Made by a program: the position numbers and the translations under genes. A DNA stretch of 64,000 bases from Lactobacillus crispatus (lineage in GTDB: Bacteria; Bacillota; Bacilli; Lactobacillales; Lactobacillaceae), in the NCBI RefSeq assembly GCF_018987235.1, contig NZ_CP072197.1, positions 2,175,090 through 2,239,089 of the forward strand. The letters run 5' to 3'. A model generated the notes under the pieces. The model saw only the letters and a program-made list of their open reading frames with translations. It had not been told where the DNA came from and searched no databases. This document shows, piece by piece, positions 18,665-27,808 of this stretch. How positions within the stretch are numbered: position 1 is the first letter of the stretch; each line of letters opens with the position of its first letter.

Positions 18665-19831
18665 TCCCTGAATTGTCAAATTAAGTGCAACAGTTAGGCT
18701 ATGAGGAAATATATTGCTTGAAGAGTTCTTCTGCTGTGTGATATTGAAGGATTCGACGATGTTTGCGGTTAATGGCATCAGTTGCCTGTTGAACATAAGC
18801 AGCTGACTTATCTTTCATGCTTTTGCCTTTAGGGAAGAATTGACGCAGAAGTCCATTGCAGTTCTCATTGGTGCCTCTTTCCCATGGAGAATATGGGTGG
18901 GCGAAGTAGATCTGGCAGCCTTTGATCTTGGTCATATCCGCAAACTCAGAGCCATTGTCAAACGTGATCGATTTAAACCAGGCAGGATGTCTGTCAATCT
19001 CATTTTGAAGCAGCCTTTGGCATGTGCTTGCCCGATAGTCAGGAATCTTGATAACTACTTCAAAGCGTGTGGTTCTTTCGGTCAAAGTCATTAAAGCAGG
19101 CTGATTCTTGCGTCTGACGCCTTTAACCAGATCTCCTTCCCAGTGCAGCGGCGTTTTTCTGTCTTCAATCTCTTTAGGACGCTGTTCAATGGAATTGCCA
19201 AGATTCTTCTTGTGCAAAGCATGACCGCTCTGGCCGTGATGACGCTTGTTCCTGCGTCTTTTGAGCTTCATAGGCAGATCAATATTGCTTATGTCCAGCA
19301 AGCCCTGATCAATATAGCGATAGACAGTTGGTGTGCTGGGACAAGGGTAGCCTGGCATAGTCCTTTTGAATTCACCAACGAATTCATCGATGCTGGTGGC
19401 ATCAAATTTAGCTTTGAAGCGTCTGGAGAGCATTCTCAAAAAGACAGCATAATGCTTCAATGGATTGCGCTGATAGCAGTTTTTGCGACGCTTCTCATAA
19501 TAAAGCTGTGCAGTATCAGCGTAATAGTGCTCATACAATAAATAGCTGCTGTCTCTTTGCAGGACGCTTCCGCGTTTGATTTCGCGACTGATTGTCGACT
19601 TATGGCAGCCGACTTCTTGAGCGATAACAGTACGGGAAGTTATGCCGGAATCCAGCATTGCTTGAATTTGTCCACGTTGTACGCTGGTTAATTGATGATA
19701 GTGCTTAGAAATGCTAGAATTTGAATTGGTCATGAAGATCTTCCTTTCTTGATTTTTCGTCACTTCAAGTTTAGGTCTTCATGGCCTTTTTGTTTAACAC
19801 TTGGTGTTGCACTTCAATTTTAAATCCGGGA
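18665..19831 (-). mobile_element. IS30-family insertion sequence, complete
   Basis: A 1167-bp element with imperfect inverted repeats of about 26 bp: left end TCCCTGAATTGTCAAATTAA followed by GTGCAAC, right end (complement) TCCCGGATTTAAAATTGAAG followed by TGCAAC. It is flanked by a 10-bp direct duplication TACTAATTAG (18655-18664 and 19832-19841). The right copy contains the stop codon of the murR-like gene, so that gene was left intact. The IS separates the salvage operon from nagB. Confidence 0.88.
18699..19733 (-). CDS. IS30-family transposase
   Basis: A 344-aa transposase. It has an N-terminal helix-turn-helix (QLTSVQRGQIQAMLDSG and VIAQEVGCHKSTISREIKRG). The integrase core shows Asp in HWEGDLVKG (about residue 205), Asp in ITFDNGSEFAD (about 262) and Glu in SPWERGTNENCNGLLR (about 298), the DDE triad and surrounding sequence typical of IS30. 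I chose the ATG at 19733 because AAAGGAAG lies six bases upstream; a GTG at 19763 would enclose it. The gene is intact. Base composition is richer in G+C than its neighbours, as expected for a mobile gene. Confidence 0.93.
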   Translation of the reverse strand: MTNSNSSISKHYHQLTSVQRGQIQAMLDSGITSRTVIAQEVGCHKSTISREIKRGSVLQRDSSYLLYEHYYADTAQLYYEKRRKNCYQRNPLKHYAVFLRMLSRRFKAKFDATSIDEFVGEFKRTMPGYPCPSTPTVYRYIDQGLLDISNIDLPMKLKRRRNKRHHGQSGHALHKKNLGNSIEQRPKEIEDRKTPLHWEGDLVKGVRRKNQPALMTLTERTTRFEVVIKIPDYRASTCQRLLQNEIDRHPAWFKSITFDNGSEFADMTKIKGCQIYFAHPYSPWERGTNENCNGLLRQFFPKGKSMKDKSAAYVQQATDAINRKHRRILQYHTAEELFKQYISS

Positions 19832-19837
19832 TACTAA

Positions 19838-20689
19838 TTAGTCCTTTATTTTTAAATAATCTGTTAATTTTTGGGTAATCTCCATTTTTTCTTTTAGCTC
19901 ATTTAATTTAGGCGAAATTAAACTCAAATATAATAGACTTGAAACAAACATCTCCGAAAATAATGAATTTACTGCTCCAAATCGTAAAAGTTTTTCATTT
20001 GTTGGCAAAGAGATTACTACATCAGAGATTTGTCTTAAAGGTGATTTTTTCTCTCGTGTAATTAAAACTATTTTTGCGTAATTTTTTCTAGCCTGCTTAG
20101 CCATTAATAGTGGTTCCTGTGTCATTCCACTATAAGAAAAAATAATCAAAACATCATTTTTTGTGATATTTGTAATTCCCTCTAAGGCAATGTGTGAACT
20201 TCTTATAAAAGTGACCTCTTTGCCACTACGAAATAACTTATCAAAAAAATCTTCTGCGGCTAACCCTGAAGCTCCTTCACCAGCAATAAATACCACTCTC
20301 GCTTTATCAATCAATTCAACAGCTTGGTTCAGTTCTTCATGATCGATAGATCTGCCCAGGTCAACAAGATTTTTGCTTAAACTAGTTTGCAACTTAAATA
20401 GTACACTTGTAGGGTTATCATTTTCAGTTATAATCGTTTCAATTTGATTATTAATTTTTACCGGTTGTTCCTGAGCACAAGCTATTTGAAAGTCTTTAAA
20501 ACCCTTAAAGCCTAAATTCTTACAAAATCGAATTACAGACGCACCACTAGTTTTAGTAATATCGCCTAGTTCTTTAATATTTTTACTTAAAAAAATACTA
20601 GGATTTTTTAAATAGGTATCTGCTATAAGAGCTGAAGTTTTATTAAAAGTTGGATATGCATTAGAAATTTTGCTGGTTAAGTTAGACAT
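19838..20689 (-). CDS. murR: MurR/RpiR family transcriptional regulator
   Basis: A 283-aa regulator with an RpiR-type helix-turn-helix (residues about 1-75, including IKELGDITKTSGASVIRFCK) and a C-terminal SIS sugar-phosphate-binding domain (about 120-250, VVFIAGEGASGLAAEDF and IFSYSGMTQE). Being the last gene of a murP-murQ-mupG operon, it most likely senses MurNAc-6-phosphate and represses that operon. I chose the ATG at 20689, with AGGGGA eight bases upstream overlapping the mupG stop codon; an ATG at 20698 lacks a site. The stop codon lies within the IS30 target duplication. Confidence 0.85.
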   Translation of the reverse strand: MSNLTSKISNAYPTFNKTSALIADTYLKNPSIFLSKNIKELGDITKTSGASVIRFCKNLGFKGFKDFQIACAQEQPVKINNQIETIITENDNPTSVLFKLQTSLSKNLVDLGRSIDHEELNQAVELIDKARVVFIAGEGASGLAAEDFFDKLFRSGKEVTFIRSSHIALEGITNITKNDVLIIFSYSGMTQEPLLMAKQARKNYAKIVLITREKKSPLRQISDVVISLPTNEKLLRFGAVNSLFSEMFVSSLLYLSLISPKLNELKEKMEITQKLTDYLKIKD

Positions 20690-20701
20690 ACAGATCATCC
20701 C

Positions 20702-21739
20702 CTAATCTATTTTTTTAAATACAATCTTAGTTTGATCATCAATATAGTTTAACAAATTAACATATTCAGGTGTAACCCAGCCTATCACATTACTACGTAC
20801 TTCAAACGGTAAATCTTGTTTAACAATATCTATTTCTCCACTGTATCGCTGGGCTAATTTATTTTGCATAATAATAGAACCTTTTCTTCGATTTAATGCA
20901 TGTTCAATTGCCACACCAGGTGTACGAGGGCAAGTTAAACGGACGATATTCTCAGGAATATCTTTACGTATCTCAAATTTTTGATCATATAAAGTTTGGT
21001 ACTTTTTCAAAAGATGACACTCAATATTCATGACACCATTTTGTTGAAAATCATGAATATATCTTAATTGTTTAATCGAGGCACGACTATCACCAATAAA
21101 AATATCGTCAACATTAGCTTCTTGCATCAATTCAACTGCAGCAACATACGGTAACTGTCCACGGTGTTTTTCAACTGTTGGTAGACCTTCATATAAAGGG
21201 AAACGCTTGATTTCATCCCCTGGTACAAAAGCTTGTGTACGTAAACCTAAATCTTTAAAAAGCCAATTTTTACGTTTAAAATCATCCCACCCCATACCAG
21301 TATCCGTATGAGGATAAAAGTTATAAGTTAAAGTTAATTTATTTAAATCTACATTTGCTTCTTTAGCTGTCTCAATATATTTGGGTGTAACAACACTAGC
21401 ATTTAACAAAATATTGAAATCTTCTTGTAGCCTTTTTACCAATTTAAAATCATCAAAACCATAATCTAGTCTTAAAGCTTTAAATCCTTTTTCTTTCAAT
21501 GCTTTAAAATTGTTTTTAGGTATATCTAATCGTTCTAAAGTAACAGGTGATACATCTGGTATTACTTCAAGTTTTAAGTCATTACATAATTTGAAAAATT
21601 TAGGTAATTTTTGATCAAGATTAGAATAATCTTCCTCAGGAATTTGCAAAGAAGTAAAAACATATTTAGCACCGGCTTTAGCTGCTTCTTTTAAGTACTC
21701 CTCATCATAATCACGAAAATAAACGGAAATCCCTAACAT
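20702..21739 (-). CDS. mupG: 6-phospho-N-acetylmuramidase, DUF871 family
   Basis: A 345-aa cytosolic protein of the DUF871 family. Staphylococcus aureus MupG, of this family and encoded in a murQ-mupG-murP-murR operon, hydrolyses MurNAc-6P-GlcNAc to MurNAc-6P and GlcNAc. An N-terminal TIM-barrel-like part begins MLGISVYFRDYDEEYLKEA and includes IPDVSPVTLERL and LRLDYGFDD; a C-terminal cyclophilin-like part (about 240-345) carries NIVRLTCPRTPGVAIEHALN. The operon context here reproduces the S. aureus gene set, which is the main support for the assignment. It is followed by murR with a 12-bp gap. Confidence 0.85.
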   Translation of the reverse strand: MLGISVYFRDYDEEYLKEAAKAGAKYVFTSLQIPEEDYSNLDQKLPKFFKLCNDLKLEVIPDVSPVTLERLDIPKNNFKALKEKGFKALRLDYGFDDFKLVKRLQEDFNILLNASVVTPKYIETAKEANVDLNKLTLTYNFYPHTDTGMGWDDFKRKNWLFKDLGLRTQAFVPGDEIKRFPLYEGLPTVEKHRGQLPYVAAVELMQEANVDDIFIGDSRASIKQLRYIHDFQQNGVMNIECHLLKKYQTLYDQKFEIRKDIPENIVRLTCPRTPGVAIEHALNRRKGSIIMQNKLAQRYSGEIDIVKQDLPFEVRSNVIGWVTPEYVNLLNYIDDQTKIVFKKID

Positions 21740-21807
21740 CTTTCTTTCCTTTCTGATAAAGAAAAGCCATTCTTGACGAATGACCTTCTTTTTTTAATAC
21801 TATTTAA

Positions 21808-23790
21808 TTAATTTCTATTTCGAACATTATTTACAGCTGATCTATTTGCTTTAACATACGCTGTAATTTTTTTACCAGTTGAACTGGATAGAAACTTCTT
21901 GATTGCTTTATTATGCTTACGAGAAACTACAGCATCATAAATTCCACATAAATCTGCTTTATCTGCATTAGTTTGGTCATCTTTATTCTTTTGAATCTCA
22001 TTATATCTTTGAGTAACTAAACTGATTAATTTAGCATCATTAGCGGATTGTTTATCATCATTAACAGCGGCAAATGCTAAGCTTGCAATATCACCATATT
22101 TAGACAATAAATAATGTCCACCTGCAAAATCATTAGCAGTTGCAATTGTTTCAGGCTTTAAAATAGGTGTATTTCTTTCATTAGTTAACAATATTACCGC
22201 AGTATTATCATGTGGATCAACAACAGTCAACGTACCAGTCCAACCAGTATGTCCAACAGTAGACGCATCTGATAATCCTGAGAATGCCCATCCATAAGCA
22301 TTACTTGCTTGTCGTCTCCAACCTAAACCATAACTAGAATTAGTTGATTTAGGCTTAATAAATTCATCAAGTGTATCTTCATCAAATACTTGATGATTAC
22401 CATATCCACCACGATTTATTACCATTTGGGCAAGAACAGCTAAATCTGAAGCATTTCCAAATAGGCCAGCATGTCCACTTACACCATGCATTGTGTAATA
22501 TGCCTTCTCATCATGTACTTGTCCTTGTAAAGTATAACGACGAATATTATTAAAACTAATTTGCCCGTCACGACTATTACCATTTAATTCTGTAGCGGCG
22601 ATATTATTCTTAGTTATTCCTTTTTCTAATGGTTTATACATCAAGTGAGTTAACCCTAACGGTTTATAAATATGGTTTTCTACATATTGGTCTTCTCTTT
22701 CACCTGTTATCTTTTCAATAATAAGGCCTAAAAGCATGTAATCAACGTCGGAATAAATAGTTTTGGTACCTGGTTTATACTGTAAAGGCGTAGCAATAAT
22801 CTTTTCTAGAATATTGTTCCTATCTTGCGTATAAACTGGGGTGGCATCTTTTTTGCGTTTATTAGAATTATTTGGATCATAATTATTATTATGATATTGA
22901 GGGTCTGCTGGAAATCCTGCTTGATGCATTAAAATATCACGAATAGTCAGATCTGTTTTACCTTTAATCTTATCACTCGCTTTATCCTTAAAAGTTGGAA
23001 AAATAGTATTAACTTTTGCATCAATATTTAATTTTTTCTCTGATACTAGCTTCTGAATCGCCATATTGGTTGCCCACATCTTTGTGTTTGAAGCTAAGTC
23101 ATATAAAGTTGTATTAGTTACTTTAGGTGCACTTTTAATTTGCTTACCATCTTGCGTATATGCATTTACTCTACCATAAGCAGTGCGCTTGATAATTTGT
23201 CCATTATGTATAACAACTATTTGTGCAGATGGATAACCATTTTTAATCTCAGCTTTTATTAACTTATCCATAGCTTTAAAAGTATCGTTATCACGATATT
23301 TTTTAGTATTATCAATCAGAACCGGATATGGTAATTTTACATCGATTTTATCACTAGCGGATATTCCTTTTTGAGGTGAAATTTGCAAAGCATTATTACC
23401 ATTTTTTGTATACTTACTAATATCTAATTTTACCCATTTATTACGACCTACTTTAGTTAATTTAATATTCCGACCGTTAATATATAGACTAAATTTCTTA
23501 GGATTATTACTATAAACCCAAACTGAACCTTGACCTTTAAAGCCATAAAACTTTCTATTAATGTTGTCTAATAAAGACCACGTATCGAATCTAGGATTAT
23601 CATCCTTTTCATCAATAGGAAAACTTTCATTAATTTGATATTGCCCAGCAGGTTCTTGAGAACGTTTACTAGTAGCTGCAAACACTGGCTGATTTATACT
23701 ATTAGGAATACAAACAACAGATGTACTTGCTAACATTAATAAAGATAAAGCTGCAGTACAACTCTTTGTAACTAAATGCTTACGATTCAT
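21808..23790 (-). CDS. Exported beta-lactamase-family serine hydrolase (AmiE-like)
   Basis: A 660-aa exported protein. A signal peptide covers about residues 1-40 (CTAALSLLMLASTSVVC, ending VFAA). A beta-rich N-terminal domain (about 45-160) is followed by a beta-lactamase/PBP4*-type domain with the SxxK nucleophile motif Ser234-Asn-Thr-Lys237, the YSD motif at 346-348 and an HTG triad in VGHTGWTG. The ATG at 23790 is chosen for its AGAGGA site. In B. subtilis the MurNAc operon includes AmiE (YbbE), a family member that removes peptides from muropeptides outside the cell; a similar trimming role before uptake by MurP is the natural inference. A D-Ala carboxypeptidase or esterase is also possible. 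Confidence 0.72.
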   Translation of the reverse strand: MNRKHLVTKSCTAALSLLMLASTSVVCIPNSINQPVFAATSKRSQEPAGQYQINESFPIDEKDDNPRFDTWSLLDNINRKFYGFKGQGSVWVYSNNPKKFSLYINGRNIKLTKVGRNKWVKLDISKYTKNGNNALQISPQKGISASDKIDVKLPYPVLIDNTKKYRDNDTFKAMDKLIKAEIKNGYPSAQIVVIHNGQIIKRTAYGRVNAYTQDGKQIKSAPKVTNTTLYDLASNTKMWATNMAIQKLVSEKKLNIDAKVNTIFPTFKDKASDKIKGKTDLTIRDILMHQAGFPADPQYHNNNYDPNNSNKRKKDATPVYTQDRNNILEKIIATPLQYKPGTKTIYSDVDYMLLGLIIEKITGEREDQYVENHIYKPLGLTHLMYKPLEKGITKNNIAATELNGNSRDGQISFNNIRRYTLQGQVHDEKAYYTMHGVSGHAGLFGNASDLAVLAQMVINRGGYGNHQVFDEDTLDEFIKPKSTNSSYGLGWRRQASNAYGWAFSGLSDASTVGHTGWTGTLTVVDPHDNTAVILLTNERNTPILKPETIATANDFAGGHYLLSKYGDIASLAFAAVNDDKQSANDAKLISLVTQRYNEIQKNKDDQTNADKADLCGIYDAVVSRKHNKAIKKFLSSSTGKKITAYVKANRSAVNNVRNRN

Positions 23791-23843
23791 AGTATTTCCT
23801 CTTCTCATACAGTTAAACAAAATTATTATATTTTTATATCAAA

Positions 23844-24734
23844 TTATTTTAAAACGTCGCTAACATTACTATGATTTTCTGCAAGTAAAGTCTCCGCTTG
23901 TTCTTTATTCATTTTTGTTTTAGCCATTACAATAGCCAAACCAACATCTTTATCAGCTTCTTTTAGAACACGTGATGCTTGCTCTTTTGAAATTCCTGTA
24001 ACAGTACTAATTATTCTCTTAGCTCTTTCTACTAATTTTTCATTAGTTGGAAGAACATCAATCATTACATTTTCATAAACTTTGCCTTGGCGGATCATAA
24101 TTCCTGTAGAAATCATATTTAAGATCATTTTTTGCGCTGTGCCGGCTTTCATTCTAGTAGAACCAGTAACTACTTCCGGACCAGTTACAGCTTCAATTGC
24201 GATTTCTGCATGTTGACCAATCAAACTATTTTTTACACAAGCAATTGCTACAGTAGCCGCACCAACTTTTTTGGCATAGTCAAGACCACCAATTACATAA
24301 GGAGTACGACCACTAGCTGCAATTCCTAAAACCATATCTTTTTCAGATAAATTTATTTTCTTTAAATCTGCTTCAGCTAAATCTGGATCATCTTCAGCGC
24401 CTTCAACTGCTAAATACATAGCACTCTTGCCACCTGCAATTAAACCAATAGCTCTTTCAGGTTTGATACCGTATGTTGGTACAAGTTCAACTGCATCTAA
24501 AACACCCAATCTACCGCTTGTACCAGCACCAATATAAATTAAACGTCCGCCATCATGATATCGTTTAGCTCCAATATCAATTGCCTGTGCAATTTTTTTA
24601 TCTTGCGTACCAACCGCTTGAGCAATCTTTTCGTCTTCACTATTAATAGTTTTAACCATCTCTAATGTTGACATAGTGTCTATATGTATTGTGTTTTTGT
24701 TTCTCTGCTCAGTAGTTAATTTATCAAGTGACAT
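23844..24734 (-). CDS. murQ: N-acetylmuramic acid 6-phosphate etherase
   Basis: A 296-aa cytosolic etherase that cleaves the lactyl ether of MurNAc-6P, giving GlcNAc-6P and D-lactate. The N-terminal SIS domain contains IYIGAGTSGRLGVLDAVELV (about 65-84) and the family-specific VVTGSTRMKAGTAQKMILN segment (about 185-203). A C-terminal UBA-like helical tail (EQASRVLKEADKDVGLAIVM) is typical of MurQ. Length matches. It lies 22 bp after murP and 53 bp before the serine hydrolase, in one transcription unit. Confidence 0.93.
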   Translation of the reverse strand: MSLDKLTTEQRNKNTIHIDTMSTLEMVKTINSEDEKIAQAVGTQDKKIAQAIDIGAKRYHDGGRLIYIGAGTSGRLGVLDAVELVPTYGIKPERAIGLIAGGKSAMYLAVEGAEDDPDLAEADLKKINLSEKDMVLGIAASGRTPYVIGGLDYAKKVGAATVAIACVKNSLIGQHAEIAIEAVTGPEVVTGSTRMKAGTAQKMILNMISTGIMIRQGKVYENVMIDVLPTNEKLVERAKRIISTVTGISKEQASRVLKEADKDVGLAIVMAKTKMNKEQAETLLAENHSNVSDVLK

Positions 24735-24755
24735 TTATATCAATTCTTTCTTTTA

Positions 24756-26735
24756 TTATTTAGTAATAACATGAAACACATCTTTACCGGCTTCTACTTC
24801 TCCATCACTCATTCTCACAACATGATCAACATGATCCATATTTGCAATAATAGTTAATACAACTGGTTCTTTACCAGCTTCTTTGATAGCTTTAATATCC
24901 ATTGAGCCAATCTGTGTTCCGGCCTTAACTTTGTGACCTGGTTTAACATTAATGATAAAAGGTTTTCCTTTTAATTCCACAGTATCAAGTCCTAAATGCA
25001 TTAACACATCAAGATGCCCTTTATTTGTTTTCAATGTAATAGCATGCTTTGTATCCATAACAGAATCAATAGTTCCATCAATAGGAGCAATAATTTTTCC
25101 ATTGCTTGGATCAATTGCAAAACCATCACCTAACATTTTCTTTGAAAATACGTCATCTTTTACATCTTCAAGTTTTTGAAGTTTACCTGTCACAGGTGCT
25201 TCAAAAGTAACTTCTACTTTTTCACTAGGCATATTTAAGTTGTCAGCTTTTGCTTCAGTATTTCTTCTTTCTTCAACTGCTTGAGTTGGCTGTTTTACTT
25301 CACCTTCCATAGCAGTCTTAGGAACTCCCCAGAAATAAGTGGCAACAAATCCGCCAGCATAGGCACATAATAAACCGATAACGTAACCCCACCACATGTT
25401 GTTAGCAATCAATGGGATCAAAGCAACACCTGATGGTCCAATAGCAATAGCTCCGACATGACCAAATGAAGCTACTACAGCACCACCGATACCACCACCA
25501 ATACATGCAGTGATGAATGGACGACCTAAAGGAAGAGTAACACCATAAATTAATGGTTCACCAACTCCTAAGATACCTACAGGCAATGCGCCTTTAATTA
25601 ATCTAACTAATTCTTTATTTTTACGACACTTTACCCACAAAGCAATAGCAGCACCAACTTGACCAGCACCGGCCATAGCCAAGATAGGAAGTAATGGAGT
25701 ATATCCCATCTTTTGAATCATTTCCAAGTGAATTGGAGTCAAAATTTGGTGTAATCCTAACATTACCATTGGTAAGAAGAATAGTCCGAGAAGGAATCCG
25801 GCTACAGGTCCACCAACATTTAATACCCAATTAATAGCACCAACTAATGAATTTGAAATCCATCCAGCAATAGGCATAACTACAAATACTGTAAATAAGC
25901 CCATGATTAATACTGTTAAAAATGGAGTAAAGATAATATCTACTGAGTCTGCAATGTGCTTGTGGAACCATTTTTCTACATATGACAAAATCCATACAGC
26001 AAACAAAACCCCGATGATACCACCTTGTCCTGCAGCTAACGGCTTACCGTCCAAAAAGTTAGGAATAGTAACAGGAGCAACAATTCCTGGTAACAGAACT
26101 ACACCACCGATAATACCACCGAGGCCAGGTGTAGCTCCAAACTCTTTAGCTGTATTAATACCTACATAAATATTCAAGTAGCTAAATAAAGCACTTGAAA
26201 TCATACTCAAGATTGTTACACCTAAAGCCCAACTTGCTGGAAGCATCTTGACAGTAAGCATGTTCTTTAAAATACCAGCAACACCTGAGATCAAACCAGC
26301 ACCAATAAATGCAGGAATCAATGGAATAAAGATGGCTGAAATGTGGCCTAAAGCCTTACGCCACCAGGTTTGCTTAAGCTGTGCTTTATGCTGAGCATGT
26401 ACCTCAGCTGCCTTAGCTTGTACTTCAGATTTTTCTGACTGATAATCGCTGGTTACATTAGTAGGAAATTCTTCGTTTTCTTTAACTCCTACTTGGCTAA
26501 CCATATCTTGAGCAACTTTAGCGTTTACCCCGGAACCTAAAACAATTTCCAAAGTATCAGCATCTACCACTCCTAGCACACCATCAATATTTTTCAAACC
26601 AGCAATATCTACTTTAGAATTATCACGAATTTTAATTCTAAGTCTGGTCATACAATGGTACATTGATTCAACATTATTAGGTCCACCAATATTAGCATAT
26701 ATTTCTTGACCTAATGTAGAATACTTATCTGCCAT
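24756..26735 (-). CDS. murP: PTS transporter EIIBCA, MurNAc or MurNAc-GlcNAc specific
   Basis: A 659-aa three-domain PTS permease. The EIIB domain (1-90) has the phosphorylated Cys-28 in YHCMTRLR. EIIC (about 120-480) has about ten membrane segments. EIIA of the glucose type (about 520-659) has the phospho-acceptor His-580 in LMHLGLDTVELKG. It imports and phosphorylates its sugar at the expense of PEP. With murQ and mupG downstream, the substrate is MurNAc or, more likely, MurNAc-GlcNAc as in S. aureus. S. aureus and E. coli MurP lack the EIIA domain, whereas here it is fused. The start has AGGAGGAG, and a cre-like site lies at the promoter. Confidence 0.88.
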   Translation of the reverse strand: MADKYSTLGQEIYANIGGPNNVESMYHCMTRLRIKIRDNSKVDIAGLKNIDGVLGVVDADTLEIVLGSGVNAKVAQDMVSQVGVKENEEFPTNVTSDYQSEKSEVQAKAAEVHAQHKAQLKQTWWRKALGHISAIFIPLIPAFIGAGLISGVAGILKNMLTVKMLPASWALGVTILSMISSALFSYLNIYVGINTAKEFGATPGLGGIIGGVVLLPGIVAPVTIPNFLDGKPLAAGQGGIIGVLFAVWILSYVEKWFHKHIADSVDIIFTPFLTVLIMGLFTVFVVMPIAGWISNSLVGAINWVLNVGGPVAGFLLGLFFLPMVMLGLHQILTPIHLEMIQKMGYTPLLPILAMAGAGQVGAAIALWVKCRKNKELVRLIKGALPVGILGVGEPLIYGVTLPLGRPFITACIGGGIGGAVVASFGHVGAIAIGPSGVALIPLIANNMWWGYVIGLLCAYAGGFVATYFWGVPKTAMEGEVKQPTQAVEERRNTEAKADNLNMPSEKVEVTFEAPVTGKLQKLEDVKDDVFSKKMLGDGFAIDPSNGKIIAPIDGTIDSVMDTKHAITLKTNKGHLDVLMHLGLDTVELKGKPFIINVKPGHKVKAGTQIGSMDIKAIKEAGKEPVVLTIIANMDHVDHVVRMSDGEVEAGKDVFHVITK

Positions 26736-27136
26736 GATGTTCTCCTCCTAAAAATAGATTATTAAGCGAGCCGTGTAAGCCCTTACATGAATTATAATAA
26801 CTCTTTTAAATTAATAATTCAATATTATCTATAAAGCAAACTTTTAATTTTATTTTTGAATTTATAATTCATATTAATTAAAGAGAAATTATCAAAATAT
26901 AAAGTTAATTTACATAAGTACTTATTTTTTGAGTACTAGAATTATCTGCTTTATTTTTAGATAACTTTATTTTTTAAAATTTTTCTGTTCTAATTGAATT
27001 ATGTTTCATTCCTATTCGATTTTTTATTTCTACCCTTGACTTTTGAGTGTGAAACATAATTAAAAAATCGCTTGTGTGCCACAATATCTCGTATTAAACT
27101 TATTAATTGTACAATATATGGTATTTAAGAAAGAAT
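26736..27136. other. Divergent intergenic region, murP and kinase genes
   Basis: A 400-bp AT-rich stretch without a gene. Besides the cre-like site and the murP -10 it contains a perfect 12-bp inverted repeat, AATTATGTTTCA (26997-27008) with TGAAACATAATT (27050-27061), interleaved with a second perfect repeat, CGATTTTTTA (27017-27026) with TAAAAAATCG (27061-27070). The two cannot both form a simple hairpin. They lie in the leader or promoter of the kinase genes. No known riboswitch class was recognised. Confidence 0.5.
26774..26787. promoter_or_regulatory. cre-like CcpA site at the murP promoter
   Basis: TGTAAGCCCTTACA matches the cre consensus TGWAANCGNTNWCA at 13 of 14 positions. It lies just downstream of a minus-strand TATAAT (26791-26796), the position expected for CcpA repression, so the salvage operon is probably switched off by glucose. 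Confidence 0.65.
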
Positions 27137-27784
27137 GTGATTCAAGTTATTGTTTTAAGTGGGCCAATTGGAGCCGGTAAATCCAGTTTAACCAGTATTT
27201 TAGCAGAACATCTAGGAACACAAGCCTTTTATGAAGGTGTTGACAACAATCCTGTTTTACCTCTGTACTACAAGGATATGAAGCGTTATACCTTCCTGCT
27301 CAATACTTATCTTCTTAACCATCGTTTAGCCCAAATTAATCAAGCCATTCAGGAAAAAAATAGCGTTTCTGACCGTTCTATCTATGAAGATGCTTTGTTC
27401 TTCAAGATGAATGCCGATAGCAAGGTCGCTGATCCAACTGAGTTCAAGATCTATGACGACTTACTCGATAATATGATGGAAGATACGCCAGGCAATCCTA
27501 GCAAAAAGCCTGATCTTTTAATCTATATCCATGTATCACTTAATACAATGCTCAATCGGATTAAGAAGCGCGGCAGATCTTTTGAACAAATTAGTACTGA
27601 TCCTGGCTTAAAGGACTACTACGCAAGACTTTTAAAGTACTATGAGCCATGGTACGAACAATACGATGCTTCACCTAAGATGGCAATTAATGGGGATAAG
27701 CTAGATTTTGTTTCTAGCATGGATGCTCAAAAAGAAGTATTAAAAGAAATTGATAACAAGTTGCACGAAATCGGCAACTTATAA
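27137..27784 (+). CDS. Deoxynucleoside kinase, first of tandem dAK/dGK pair
   Basis: A 215-aa cytosolic kinase that phosphorylates purine deoxynucleosides using ATP. It has a P-loop GPIGAGKSS near the N-terminus, the DRSIYED segment (about residue 78, substrate base and LID contacts) and the arginine-rich [14 protein letters not shown]. It starts with GTG at 27137, preceded by AAGAAAG; an upstream TTG at 27107 lacks a site. L. acidophilus encodes such tandem genes whose products form the dAK/dGK heterodimer, important because these bacteria depend on deoxynucleoside salvage. This copy and the next share a nearly identical P-loop region at the DNA level. Confidence 0.9.
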   Translation: MIQVIVLSGPIGAGKSSLTSILAEHLGTQAFYEGVDNNPVLPLYYKDMKRYTFLLNTYLLNHRLAQINQAIQEKNSVSDRSIYEDALFFKMNADSKVADPTEFKIYDDLLDNMMEDTPGNPSKKPDLLIYIHVSLNTMLNRIKKRGRSFEQISTDPGLKDYYARLLKYYEPWYEQYDASPKMAINGDKLDFVSSMDAQKEVLKEIDNKLHEIGNL

Positions 27785-27808
27785 GACTGAATAAAAAGAA
27801 GGAACGTG

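Noticed and set aside
27107..27136. TTG start of the first deoxynucleoside kinase
   Set aside because: No ribosome binding site and the added residues are absent from the paralogue; GTG 27137 is better placed.
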